From Hyphomicrobiaceae bacterium (lineage in GTDB: Bacteria > Pseudomonadota > Alphaproteobacteria > Rhizobiales > Hyphomicrobiaceae), in contig JAGRKS010000030.1 in NCBI GenBank assembly GCA_020442185.1, positions 10,179 through 48,913 of the forward strand: a DNA stretch of 38,735 nt. The letters run 5' to 3'. The translations under genes were made by a program, and so were the position numbers. Below the pieces are notes generated by a model. It had not been told where the DNA came from, did not search any database, and saw only the letters and a program-made list of their open reading frames with translations. Shown here piece by piece: positions 1 through 7,712 of this stretch (position 1 is the first letter of the stretch; each line of letters opens with the position of its first letter).

Positions 1-1649
1 ATCGCGTGCTCGATGCCGCCGATGTATTGGTCGACGGGCAACCAGTAGTTGGCGGCTTGCGGGTCGACGGGTCTGGTCGAGTCGGGTGCGGTGAAGCGCA
101 CGTAGTACCAGGACGAATCGACGAAGGTGTCCATCGTGTCCGTCTCGCGACGTGCCTTGCCGCCGCAGCTGGGGCAGTCGACGTGCTTCCACGTCGGGTG
201 CCGCTCGAGCGGGTTGCCGGGTTTGTCGAAGGTGGCATCCGCGGGCAGTTCCACCGGCAGGTCCTTCGCCGGCACGGGCACCACGCCGCAACTTTCACAA
301 TGGATGATTGGTATCGGGCAGCCCCAGTAGCGCTGACGTGAGATGCCCCAGTCTCGCAGACGGTAGTTGATCTTGCGTTCGCCGACGGGGCGGCCCCCGC
401 GCGACATCGCGGCGAGCCGGTTGGCCACGTCCTCGAACGCCTGGTCGGTGTCGAGACCGTCGAGGAAGCGCGAATTGATCATGGTGCCGGTGCCGTCGTA
501 GGCCTCGTCGGCGATCGCGAAGGTATTTTTGTCCGCGCCGGGCGGCAGAATAACGGGCACGACCGGAAGGCCGTATTTCCTTGCAAAATCAAGGTCGCGC
601 TGGTCGCCAGAGGGACAAGCGAAAATGGCACCGGTGCCGTAGTCCATCAAGACGAAGTTGGCGACATAGACGGGCAGCGACCAATCTGGATCGAGCGGGT
701 GGACCGCACGTATGCCGGTGTCGAAGCCTTTTTTCTCCGCGGTCTCGAGGTCTGCGACGGATGTGCCGAGACGTCGGCAGTCTTCGCAGAAGGCCGCGAG
801 ATCGGGATTATTCTCCGCAGCGGCTCTTGCCAGGGGGTGGTCTGCCGCAACCGCGAGGAACGAGGCGCCGAAGAGGGTGTCGGGCCGCGTCGTATAGACT
901 TCGATTTCGTCGTGGCCTACCGGCGCATGGGCGGGGTCGAGGGCCCAGCGGATGAGCATGCCTTCCGACCGGCCGATCCAGTTGGCCTGCATCAGCCGCA
1001 CTTTCTCGGGCCATTTTTCGAGCGTGCCGAGTGCCTCGAGCAGTTCCTCGGCATAGTGCGTGATCTTGAAGAACCACTGCGTCAACTCACGCGTCTCGAC
1101 CAGCGCGCCCGAGCGCCAACCGCGGCCGTCGATGACTTGCTCGTTGGCGAGCACCGTCATGTCGACGGGGTCCCAGTTCACCTTCGCGGACTTGCGGTAG
1201 GCGAGGCCCTTGGCCAGCAGGTCGAGAAACAACTGCTGCTGGTGCTTGTAGTAGTCCGGCGAGCAGGTCGCGATCTCACGGGCCCAGTCGATGGCGAGGC
1301 CCATCGATTTCAGCTGGCCCTTCATGGTCTCGATGTTGGCATAGGTCCAGGCGGAGGGATGCGACTTTCGCTCCATCGCGGCATTCTCGGCCGGCATGCC
1401 GAAGGCGTCCCATCCCATCGGATGCAGCACATTGAACCCGTTGGCCCGCTTGTAGCGCGCGAACACGTCGCCCATCGTGTAGTTGCGGACGTGTCCCATG
1501 TGGATGCGCCCCGACGGGTAAGGGAACATCTCGAGCACGTAGCATTTGGGGCCCTCGGCCGTATCGCTGGCGCGGAAGATGTCCGCCGTCTGCCAGGCCT
1601 GCTGCCAGTGCTTCTCGCGGACGGGCGCGTTGTATCGTTCGATCGCCAT
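1..1649 (-). CDS. leuS: Leucyl-tRNA synthetase, N-terminal part (cut by window edge)
   Basis: Class I aminoacyl-tRNA synthetase that charges tRNA-Leu in the cytoplasm. About 549 residues are present; the C-terminal part lies off the left edge. The start [19 protein letters not shown] is typical of the family. It is followed by the class I ATP-binding signature in the HMGH form ([16 protein letters not shown]), then the [12 protein letters not shown] stretch and the inserted editing (CP1) domain with [10 protein letters not shown]. Further on come [16 protein letters not shown], a zinc-ribbon-like CESCG...CPSCGGK region, and [14 protein letters not shown]. The ATG at 1649 is chosen because translation from it gives the normal N-terminus. 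The reading frame is intact throughout the visible part. It is divergent from the YggS gene across about 130 bp, which must hold both promoters. Confidence 0.97.
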   Translation of the reverse strand, partial: MAIERYNAPVREKHWQQAWQTADIFRASDTAEGPKCYVLEMFPYPSGRIHMGHVRNYTMGDVFARYKRANGFNVLHPMGWDAFGMPAENAAMERKSHPSAWTYANIETMKGQLKSMGLAIDWAREIATCSPDYYKHQQQLFLDLLAKGLAYRKSAKVNWDPVDMTVLANEQVIDGRGWRSGALVETRELTQWFFKITHYAEELLEALGTLEKWPEKVRLMQANWIGRSEGMLIRWALDPAHAPVGHDEIEVYTTRPDTLFGASFLAVAADHPLARAAAENNPDLAAFCEDCRRLGTSVADLETAEKKGFDTGIRAVHPLDPDWSLPVYVANFVLMDYGTGAIFACPSGDQRDLDFARKYGLPVVPVILPPGADKNTFAIADEAYDGTGTMINSRFLDGLDTDQAFEDVANRLAAMSRGGRPVGERKINYRLRDWGISRQRYWGCPIPIIHCESCGVVPVPAKDLPVELPADATFDKPGNPLERHPTWKHVDCPSCGGKARRETDTMDTFVDSSWYYVRFTAPDSTRPVDPQAANYWLPVDQYIGGIEHA

Positions 1650-1777
1650 TGATGCTCTCGTTGCGCGTTGAATGCGGGTTGTGCTTGTCCCGGCGGGCTC
1701 AGGCGGCGTAATGAGCCCGAAAGGCACTGAGCGGTCAAGGCAGGCTATCGGGTGCGCGGGCAGGGTTAGGCGCGAGA

Positions 1778-2452
1778 ATGAGTAACGGCGGTGGCACGGC
1801 CGCGCAATTGCGCGATATCGAGGAACGCATGGGATCGGCGGCCCAGGCCGCTGGCCGCCCGGTGGGCGACGTGACGCTGATCGCGGTCTCGAAGACGTTC
1901 GATGCGGATGCCATCCGCCCGGTCATCGCGGCCGGTCAGCGACAGTTCGGCGAGAACCGGGTGCAAGAGGCAAAGGGCAAGTGGCCCGAACTGAGGGCCG
2001 AGACGGTGGATATCGTCCTGCATCTGATTGGCCCGCTGCAGTCGAACAAGGCGCGCGAGGCCGTCGAGCTGTTCGACGCCATTCACACGATCGACCGCGA
2101 GAAGATCGCTCGCGTCGTGGCCGAAGAAATGACGCGCCAGGGGCGCCAGCTGCAACTGTTCGTCCAGGTCAATACGGGTGAAGAGCCGCAGAAGGCGGGC
2201 GTGCCGCCTGCCGAGGCCGTAGCATTCGTATCGATGTGCCGGGATAGGCTCGGCCTCGCGATATCCGGATTGATGTGCATCCCGCCGGTCGACGAGGCGG
2301 CGGCCGTGCACTTTGCGTTTCTGGCCAAGTTGGCCAAGGAAGCGGGCGTTTCCGGCCTTTCGATGGGAATGAGCGACGACTTCGAGACCGCAATCGCCTT
2401 CGGCGCGACGCATGTACGGGTCGGCAGCGCGATATTCGGCGGGCGTGGCTGA
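1778..2452 (+). CDS. YggS-family pyridoxal phosphate-binding protein (PLP homeostasis)
   Basis: 224 residues, the normal size for the YggS/PROSC/PLPBP family. These are alanine-racemase-fold, single-domain proteins that hold PLP and affect vitamin B6 and amino-acid balance without a known enzymatic activity. The PLP-binding lysine is K39 in the motif LIAVSKTF. Other family landmarks are the FGENRVQEA stretch, [10 protein letters not shown], the GLMCIPP segment, [13 protein letters not shown] and the C-terminal [12 protein letters not shown] phosphate-binding loop. The start at 1778 gives a short Gly-rich lead before the conserved core. The gene stands alone, divergent from leuS. In many bacteria yggS lies beside division or proline genes, which is not the case here. 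Confidence 0.93.
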   Translation: MSNGGGTAAQLRDIEERMGSAAQAAGRPVGDVTLIAVSKTFDADAIRPVIAAGQRQFGENRVQEAKGKWPELRAETVDIVLHLIGPLQSNKAREAVELFDAIHTIDREKIARVVAEEMTRQGRQLQLFVQVNTGEEPQKAGVPPAEAVAFVSMCRDRLGLAISGLMCIPPVDEAAAVHFAFLAKLAKEAGVSGLSMGMSDDFETAIAFGATHVRVGSAIFGGRG

Positions 2453-2663
2453 GGGGCGCGCTGCCGCTGCCCGCGCCTCCCCTGGAACGCCCTGCTGAGG
2501 CTCCGCCGCGAGGCAGCGAACCCATTTCGAACAACAGAGTTTTCCACCGGCAATCCCGGGCGCGCGGCCTTGGTCGCGACGAGCCGGGTGCTACGCTGGC
2601 CGAGTGATTCGCGTCGGGTTCCCGAGTCTCGTCGATGTGCGTTAAGCCGCAAAGGAGACCGCA

Positions 2664-3596
2664 ATGACCGAAGGCTCAGCCGCAGCAATCGCGCGGGAGG
2701 CGGATGCCGCCGCCAACGAGGCCGCGCGCGATGCCCGCGCCGAAGTGCTCGAGCGCGCCAAAGCGGAAGGCAAGCCCGCTCCCGCAGCGAAGCCGACGCG
2801 CAAAGACAAGCGCATGGCGAAGGCGAGCCAGGCGAAGGACGGCTTCAAGCGCTTCGTCGTGAACGTCTGGATCACGAATTTCAACTCGGTTGAATTCGGC
2901 GTCTACAAGCATTCCCGCAACCGGGCCAAATCGCGACAGTTCACGCTCGACATGGACGTGTTCGCGGAGGTGATCGAGAACGGGGAGCGCACCGGGTTGC
3001 TCGCCTACCGCGAGGATCTGTGGAAGCAGAAAGAGGGCACCGAGAAGCGGCTGGTGATGAAGCTGTTCTCGGAAAACCTGAATTGGCGGGCCACGATGGA
3101 CCTGATGCTGGCGCGCTCGCTGGCACAGACGTTTGGTGCGCGTGGACTGCCCTGCACGACGTACTCGGTCAATACGAACGAAGACAACTATGTCGTCTAC
3201 ATCGAGCGCTCGGCCAACAAGTGGCCGTTACTGCCTGAATACTTCTCGTTCTTCTTAATCGACGACACCGGAAACCCCGATTTCTATATCCTTCGCCGCG
3301 ACATCATCAATGTCGGCGGTGACTATACGCTCTACAATCAGAAGAACGAGGTCGTCGGCCATCTCGACGGTCGCATCCTCACCCTCGGCGGATATTGGTC
3401 CGGCTGGGTCAAGGATGGGATCGCCGACCGGCGGCTCTTGACCGTCATGAAGCTGCTGGCAGGCATGATCCTTTTCAACGGCTCGTGCCGTCGTCACATG
3501 AAACGGCTTTATCGAGACATCCGCGATGGCCGCGTGGAGGCGACCATCGAGCGCCAGGAAACCGATCTCTACATGAACCCGCGGCGCGTCCGCTGA
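2664..3596 (+). CDS. Conserved-looking protein of unknown function, possible Tubby/LURP-like fold
   Basis: 310 residues; I do not recognise the family. The first 60 or so residues are Ala/Glu/Lys/Arg-rich and probably unstructured. There is no signal peptide or clear membrane helix. From about residue 60 the composition is that of a folded, aromatic-rich domain. Residues about 175-250 show alternating beta-like segments (FSFFLIDDTGNPDFYILRR, GGDYTLYNQKNEVVGHLDGR, LTLGGYWSGWVKD). These recall the strand pattern of phospholipid scramblase/LURP-one/Tubby C-terminal domains; that is only inference. A basic helix follows (RRHMKRLYRDIRD). The ATG at 2664 has a clear ribosome-binding site (AAAGGAG a few bases upstream). 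The gene ends just before a strong terminator, so it is probably monocistronic. Confidence 0.8.
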   Translation: MTEGSAAAIAREADAAANEAARDARAEVLERAKAEGKPAPAAKPTRKDKRMAKASQAKDGFKRFVVNVWITNFNSVEFGVYKHSRNRAKSRQFTLDMDVFAEVIENGERTGLLAYREDLWKQKEGTEKRLVMKLFSENLNWRATMDLMLARSLAQTFGARGLPCTTYSVNTNEDNYVVYIERSANKWPLLPEYFSFFLIDDTGNPDFYILRRDIINVGGDYTLYNQKNEVVGHLDGRILTLGGYWSGWVKDGIADRRLLTVMKLLAGMILFNGSCRRHMKRLYRDIRDGRVEATIERQETDLYMNPRRVR

Positions 3597-3664
3597 CGCC
3601 GGTGCGGCGCCTCCGCAACGGCCAGCGAGCCATTCGAGCCCGTTGAACCCGTTGAGCTGTCCGA

Positions 3665-3699
3665 ACCCGGCGAGGATACCGTCCTCGCCGGGTATTTTT
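3665..3699 (+). terminator. Rho-independent terminator after the 310-aa gene
   Basis: A perfect 12-bp stem (3665-3676 with 3682-3693, core ACCCGGCGAGGA) closes a 5-base loop and is followed directly by ATTTTTC. It lies 69 bp past the stop codon of the upstream gene. Confidence 0.9.
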
Positions 3700-3863
3700 C
3701 GTGATCGCGGGCCCCGAATTCAGGCGCGGGACCAAGCCTCGCACAAATATTAGGCTGGCTTCTGACAAAGATGCCTGAAGTATGGGCAGGCAGTGCGGGT
3801 TTTTGCCCCGGCGATGCCAAGAAAAGCGAACTAATACAACATACTATAGGACATTGCAGGTAA

Positions 3864-3879
3864 TGGCACAATTCTTGAT
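3864..3879 (+). promoter_or_regulatory. Candidate sigma-54 promoter for the ammonium transporter
   Basis: TGGCAC, five bases, then TTGAT matches the -24 element perfectly. The -12 element has TTGA in place of TTGC. Spacing is correct, and the position about 80 bp before the start codon fits a nitrogen-regulated amt gene. The imperfect -12 element keeps this tentative. Confidence 0.4.
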
Positions 3880-3961
3880 CTGATTGCGCCACGCCTCAGC
3901 AGGACGCCGATGATGTCAGCAGGTGCCTAAAAAAGTAGCGATCTAGTTCGGGGAGAGGGAC

Positions 3962-5191
3962 ATGCAGGAACTACAGCACGGAACCGACGTATTTTTCCTA
4001 TTGATGGGCGCGATCCTCGTTTTCGCGATGCACGGCGGCTTCGCCTTTCTCGAGGTCGGCACCGTCCGCCACAAGAACCAGGTCAACGCACTGGTCAAGA
4101 TCCTGGTCGATTTCGCGATCTCGACGGTCAGCTATTTCTTCATCGGCTACTGGGTGGCCTATGGCGTGACGTTCTTCGTCAATGCGTCGGGTCTCGCCGG
4201 CGGCGCCGAAGGTTTCCTGCCCAACGGATTCTCGCTCGTGAAGTTCTTCTTCCTGTGTACGTTCGCCGCGGCAGTTCCGGCGATCGTGTCGGGCGGCATC
4301 GCCGAGCGCGCGCGCTTCAATGCACAGTGCCTTGCGACGGCACTTCTGGTCGGCATCTTCTATCCGCTGATCGAAGGCACGGTATGGAACAGCAATTTCG
4401 GCCTGCAGGAAGGCCTGTTCAAGGGCATGTTCGGCGCCAACTTCCGTGATTTTGCAGGTTCCATCGTTGTTCACGCGTTCGGCGGCTGGGTCGCGCTCGG
4501 CGCGGTTCTGCGGCTCGGCGCGCGCGCCGGTCGCTATGACCGTGGCGGCATCAGCGGGATTCCGCCGTCCTCCATTCCGTGGCTCGCCATGGGCTCGTGG
4601 ATGCTGTGCGTCGGCTGGTTCGGCTTCAACGTCATGAGCTCGCAAAGCGTCACCGGCATTTCCGGCCTCGTTGCCATGAATTCGCTGATGGCCATGGTGG
4701 GCGGCATTCTGGCGGCGCTTGTTGCCGGCAAGAACGATCCCGGTTTCGTGCACAACGGTGCGCTGGCGGGGCTCGTGGCGGTTTGCGCAGGCTCGGACAT
4801 CATGCATCCCATCGGCGCATTGGTGACCGGTGCCATCGCCGGCTTCATCTTCGTCCAGATGTTCCAGGTGGCGAGCAACAAGTGGAAAATCGATGACGTG
4901 CTCGGCGTCTGGCCGCTTCATGGACTGTGCGGGCTCTGGGGCGGAATTGCCGCTGGCATCTTCGGCTTGCAGGCGCTCGGTGGCCTCGGCGAGGTCTCGT
5001 TCTTGTCGCAGCTGGTCGGCAGCTTGCTCGGCGCGGGCTTCGGCCTGCTGGCGGGCACGATCGTCTATGCGGTCGTCGATCTGACGCTGGGCTTGCGCAT
5101 GAGCGATGAAGAACAGCGCCGCGGCGCCGACATCTCGATCCACAAGATCAGCGCCAATCCGGAAGAAGACGTGAGGATGGGTCGCATCTAG
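3962..5191 (+). CDS. amt: Ammonium transporter (Amt/Mep/Rh family)
   Basis: 409 residues with the hydrophobic pattern of the 11-helix Amt fold. It conducts ammonium across the inner membrane as a trimer. The twin pore histidines are present: H171 in FRDFAGSIVVHAFGG and H320 in GVWPLHGLCGLWGG. The conserved aspartate before the first of them is D163. The N-terminus (GTDVFFLLMGAILVFAMHGG) begins directly with the first transport helix, so any signal peptide is absent or has been lost, as in many Amt proteins. The ATG at 3962 has a good ribosome-binding site (GGGGAGAGGG). The C-terminal tail after about residue 378 is cytoplasmic and is where P-II proteins bind in this family. No glnK lies next to it in this window, and a sigma-54-like promoter candidate precedes it. 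Confidence 0.95.
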   Translation: MQELQHGTDVFFLLMGAILVFAMHGGFAFLEVGTVRHKNQVNALVKILVDFAISTVSYFFIGYWVAYGVTFFVNASGLAGGAEGFLPNGFSLVKFFFLCTFAAAVPAIVSGGIAERARFNAQCLATALLVGIFYPLIEGTVWNSNFGLQEGLFKGMFGANFRDFAGSIVVHAFGGWVALGAVLRLGARAGRYDRGGISGIPPSSIPWLAMGSWMLCVGWFGFNVMSSQSVTGISGLVAMNSLMAMVGGILAALVAGKNDPGFVHNGALAGLVAVCAGSDIMHPIGALVTGAIAGFIFVQMFQVASNKWKIDDVLGVWPLHGLCGLWGGIAAGIFGLQALGGLGEVSFLSQLVGSLLGAGFGLLAGTIVYAVVDLTLGLRMSDEEQRRGADISIHKISANPEEDVRMGRI

Positions 5192-5200
5192 ACACCTCCT

Positions 5201-5228
5201 GGCCCGCTCCGATTGCTCGGAGCGGGCC
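5201..5228 (+). terminator. Hairpin after the ammonium transporter gene
   Basis: A perfect 10-bp GC-rich stem (5201-5210 GGCCCGCTCC with 5219-5228) with an 8-base loop sits 9 bp after the amt stop codon. The following bases (GGTTCGAGTTTGG) are only weakly T-rich, so this may be a weak terminator or an mRNA-stabilising hairpin between convergent genes. Confidence 0.6.
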
Positions 5229-5291
5229 GGTTCGAGTTTGGGCCGATTGCGAAATCGTCGGTGTGGTCCTGCTTCGATGTGGCGTCAGGGC

Positions 5292-6086
5292 TCACATGTT
5301 CTTGCAGGAGAAGGCGATCTTGACCCAGGGGAGGTCGAGCTTGCAGTTCCCGTTCGCGGTCTTCTTCAGGAACTTGTCGATCTGTAGGCCGCCGAGGCCA
5401 CCGGACGACGATCCCGAACCCGTATCCGATGTGTCGTCGTTGGCAGCGGTTTCGCTGCTGTTGCCGGTGTCGTTTCCGCCAGCGGTCTCATTTTCGGGTG
5501 TCGCGGCGCCTTCGGTGCCAGGGCGGGTGGCCGGTGCGGCGTCAGCGGGAACGTCGGTGATGCGGACCTCCGGCACCCCGGACGGCGCCGGAGCCGAAGC
5601 ATTGGCGGCCGCTGTCTCGACGGGCGTCGTGGGAGCCGCGGCTTCGATCTTGGCATCGCAGCGAACGAGATCGGCGGGGGCGCGCCGCCAAATGCGGGTT
5701 TCCGAGAACAGCTTCATGCCGGCATAGCCCATGACGCGCAGCTTCTCGCCGTTGAGTGGCTTCAGCTCGACATCGAACTTGCGGCCGTGCTGGGGGCTAT
5801 AGATCCAGCCATAGTCCCAGCGGCCGCCGCCCGCAGGCTTGACGCTGCCGATGATCTGTTCGCCGCAGCCCTTCCGGTCTTTCGCGGAAGACACCCAAAC
5901 CACGTGACCACACAGAGCCTTGCCGCAGGCCTTGATCTCGATGGCGCCGCGGCCGGTGTTGTCGAGCCAGACGCCGGTCGGGTCGTTGGCGGCCTGGGCA
6001 GCGCCCGATACGGACAGGGCGAAAGCCAGGCCGGCGATGCCGGTTGCTGCGAGGCGGAGTGCGATACGCTGATCGATGCGGGACAT
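5292..6086 (-). CDS. Secreted DUF2147 domain protein with disordered linker and conserved-looking C-terminal tail
   Basis: 264 residues. A signal peptide (about residues 1-32, ending SGAAQA) directs export. The DUF2147 domain follows (about 34-147, beginning DPTGVWLDNTGRGAIEIKAC and ending with the MGYAGMKLFSETRIWRR segment). DUF2147 proteins are small periplasmic beta-rich proteins of unknown function. Residues about 150-235 form an Ala/Pro/Thr/Ser/Asp-rich low-complexity linker. The last 30 residues form a second short module (LQIDKFLKKTANGNCKLDL, then WVKIAFSCKNM) with two cysteines that could form a disulfide. Start chosen at the ATG that opens the signal peptide. Transcribed towards amt, with the amt hairpin in between. 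No function is assigned. Confidence 0.88.
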   Translation of the reverse strand: MSRIDQRIALRLAATGIAGLAFALSVSGAAQAANDPTGVWLDNTGRGAIEIKACGKALCGHVVWVSSAKDRKGCGEQIIGSVKPAGGGRWDYGWIYSPQHGRKFDVELKPLNGEKLRVMGYAGMKLFSETRIWRRAPADLVRCDAKIEAAAPTTPVETAAANASAPAPSGVPEVRITDVPADAAPATRPGTEGAATPENETAGGNDTGNSSETAANDDTSDTGSGSSSGGLGGLQIDKFLKKTANGNCKLDLPWVKIAFSCKNM

Positions 6087-6467
6087 GTGTGTCTCTCCTG
6101 GGTGCCGTCTTCTGGATCAACTGATCGCACGGTGGGGGTGATGGCGCTGTTCCGGCCGGAACAGCTGAGTGGCGGTGCGGCGCTCGACCCGGAGGGACGA
6201 TCTCCAAATGGCCGACGGTCCGCGAGAACAGGTCTGTTGTTGGGTCGATCCGTGCGGCACATCGGTTCAAGCCGGCGACGGCCGGGCTTCAGACGGTGCC
6301 ACCTGCCGGTCATCGCCCAAGGCGGCGCAGAAGCCGATAAGCACTGCGAGGTGGCTCGCGCGGCGCCCGCTTCCCACTCGACCGATCAACCTCTAATGGT
6401 TGCCGGAGCGCGGCGGCGCCACGATCAGCCCGCGCTGCACCTTGCAGACAATAGTCCGGATCAGACG
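6087..6467. other. Divergent intergenic region between the DUF2147 gene and the aminotransferase gene
   Basis: About 380 bp. Open frames run through it, but their composition does not look coding and the recognisable aminotransferase begins only at 6468. It contains one 20-bp perfect palindrome (6146-6165), listed separately, and should hold promoters for both flanking genes. Confidence 0.6.
6146..6165. promoter_or_regulatory. 20-bp perfect palindrome, possible operator
   Basis: GCTGTTCCGGCCGGAACAGC reads the same on both strands. It lies 60 bp upstream of the DUF2147 start codon and 300 bp upstream of the aminotransferase. A perfect even palindrome without a loop fits a dimeric repressor site better than a terminator. 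No regulator gene is adjacent. Confidence 0.45.
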
Positions 6468-7697
6468 ATGACGAACCCACCCCTGAATGGATACGAGGCG
6501 ATGGCGTCGGGTGCCGTCATGTCGCCGTTCTCGCGGTTGCGGGCTCTGCTCGCCGACGTGCCAACCGATGAAGCGCAAGTCATCGACCTGACGCTCGGCG
6601 AGCCGCGCGAGACCATGCCGCCATTCATCGCCGACAAGATCCGCGAGGCGGAAGCGCTGTTCGCCAGATATCCGCCGATCCGCGGTAGCGATGCACTGCG
6701 CGGGGCGATCGCCGCCTGGCTCGACCGCCGGTTCGGCCTCGACGGTGCGGGCGTTATCGATCCAGCCCGCGAGGTGCTGCCGACGCTCGGCTCACGCGAG
6801 GGGCTCTATTTCGCGGCGCTGCCCGCGGTGGGTCGGCGGACGTTCGATGGCCAACCGGCGATCCTGCTCTGCAATCCGTTCTATCAAGCCTATATCGGTG
6901 CCGCTCTGGCGACAGGGTCCGAGCCTGTCTATCTCAACGCCACCGAGGCAACCGGGCACCTACCGGACCTCGACGAGATTGCTGGCGACGAAGCTCTGCT
7001 GCGGCGAACGGCGGCGCTCTATCTTTGCTCGCCGGCAAATCCGCAAGGCGCGGTCGCCAGCCCGGCCTACATCCGCCGCGCGCTCGATCTCGCGCGCGAT
7101 CACGATTTCATGCTGTTCTTCGACGAATGCTATTCCGAGATCTATTCCGAAAGCCCGCCGACAGGCGCCCTCGAGGTGGCGCAGGCAACGCGTGAGCGCT
7201 ACCGCAACCTCGTCGTCTTCAACTCGCTCTCGAAACGATCGAACCTACCAGGTTTGCGCTCCGGGTTCTGCGCGGGCGATGGCGATTTCCTCGAGATCCT
7301 GGGCGAAGTTCGCAATCTCGTCGGCCCGACGATGGCGGGGCCGATACAACATGCATCCGCGTTTGCCTGGGCCGACGAGACCCACGTGGCGGCCAATCGT
7401 GAAGCCTATCGTCGGAAATACGACATCTGCGATGCGGTGCTCGGCGACAGATTCGGATACCGCCGACCGGCCGGCGGGTTCTTCCTGTGGCTCGACGTGG
7501 CCCAGTTCGGTGGCGGGGTTCAGGCTGCGGTAACCATATGGAAACGCTGCGGTGTCAGGGTTATCCCGGGTGCCTATCTGGCGCAGACCGGTCGAGACGG
7601 CAACAACCCCGGCGCGAACTATGTGCGTGTGGCGTTGGTGGCGGACCCGGAAGCGATCAGGACGGCGCTCGAGAGAGTAGTGTCCCTTGTTGCGTAA
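6468..7697 (+). CDS. Class I/II PLP aminotransferase, probably succinyldiaminopimelate aminotransferase (DapC-like)
   Basis: 409 residues, fold type I aminotransferase. Landmarks are the N-terminal PPIRGSDALRGAIAAWL, CNPFYQAY in the substrate and cofactor region, SPANPQG, the PLP-contacting D219 in FFDECYSEIY, and the Schiff-base lysine K256 in NSLSKRSNLPGLRSGFCAGD. The SKRSNLPGLRSG motif is the form seen in DapC-type N-succinyl-LL-diaminopimelate aminotransferases, which act in lysine and peptidoglycan precursor synthesis. The presence of dapF elsewhere in the window is compatible. The frame stays open far upstream of 6468, but similarity starts at MTNPPLNGYEAMASGA, and 6468 is the sensible start although its ribosome-binding site is weak. 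It lies 15 bp before ftsK and is probably cotranscribed with it. Another amino-acid substrate cannot be excluded. Confidence 0.88.
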   Translation: MTNPPLNGYEAMASGAVMSPFSRLRALLADVPTDEAQVIDLTLGEPRETMPPFIADKIREAEALFARYPPIRGSDALRGAIAAWLDRRFGLDGAGVIDPAREVLPTLGSREGLYFAALPAVGRRTFDGQPAILLCNPFYQAYIGAALATGSEPVYLNATEATGHLPDLDEIAGDEALLRRTAALYLCSPANPQGAVASPAYIRRALDLARDHDFMLFFDECYSEIYSESPPTGALEVAQATRERYRNLVVFNSLSKRSNLPGLRSGFCAGDGDFLEILGEVRNLVGPTMAGPIQHASAFAWADETHVAANREAYRRKYDICDAVLGDRFGYRRPAGGFFLWLDVAQFGGGVQAAVTIWKRCGVRVIPGAYLAQTGRDGNNPGANYVRVALVADPEAIRTALERVVSLVA

Positions 7698-7712
7698 CCG
7701 ATTGTCTGAAAC

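Larger units (their letters stand above)
3597..3961 (+). other. Intergenic region upstream of the ammonium transporter
   Basis: About 365 bp without a convincing gene. It holds the terminator of the preceding gene in its first third and a sigma-54-like promoter candidate near its end. The base composition becomes AT-richer towards the transporter start, as expected of a promoter region. Confidence 0.7.

Noticed and set aside
3998..5143. Open frame antisense to the ammonium transporter (381 codons)
   Set aside because: The product is an unnatural Glu/Arg/Ala/Gln mix, a normal shadow of a high-GC membrane-protein gene.
5787..6467. N-terminal extension of the aminotransferase frame
   Set aside because: It overlaps the start of the DUF2147 gene, has no similarity to the enzyme family, and the domain begins at 6468.
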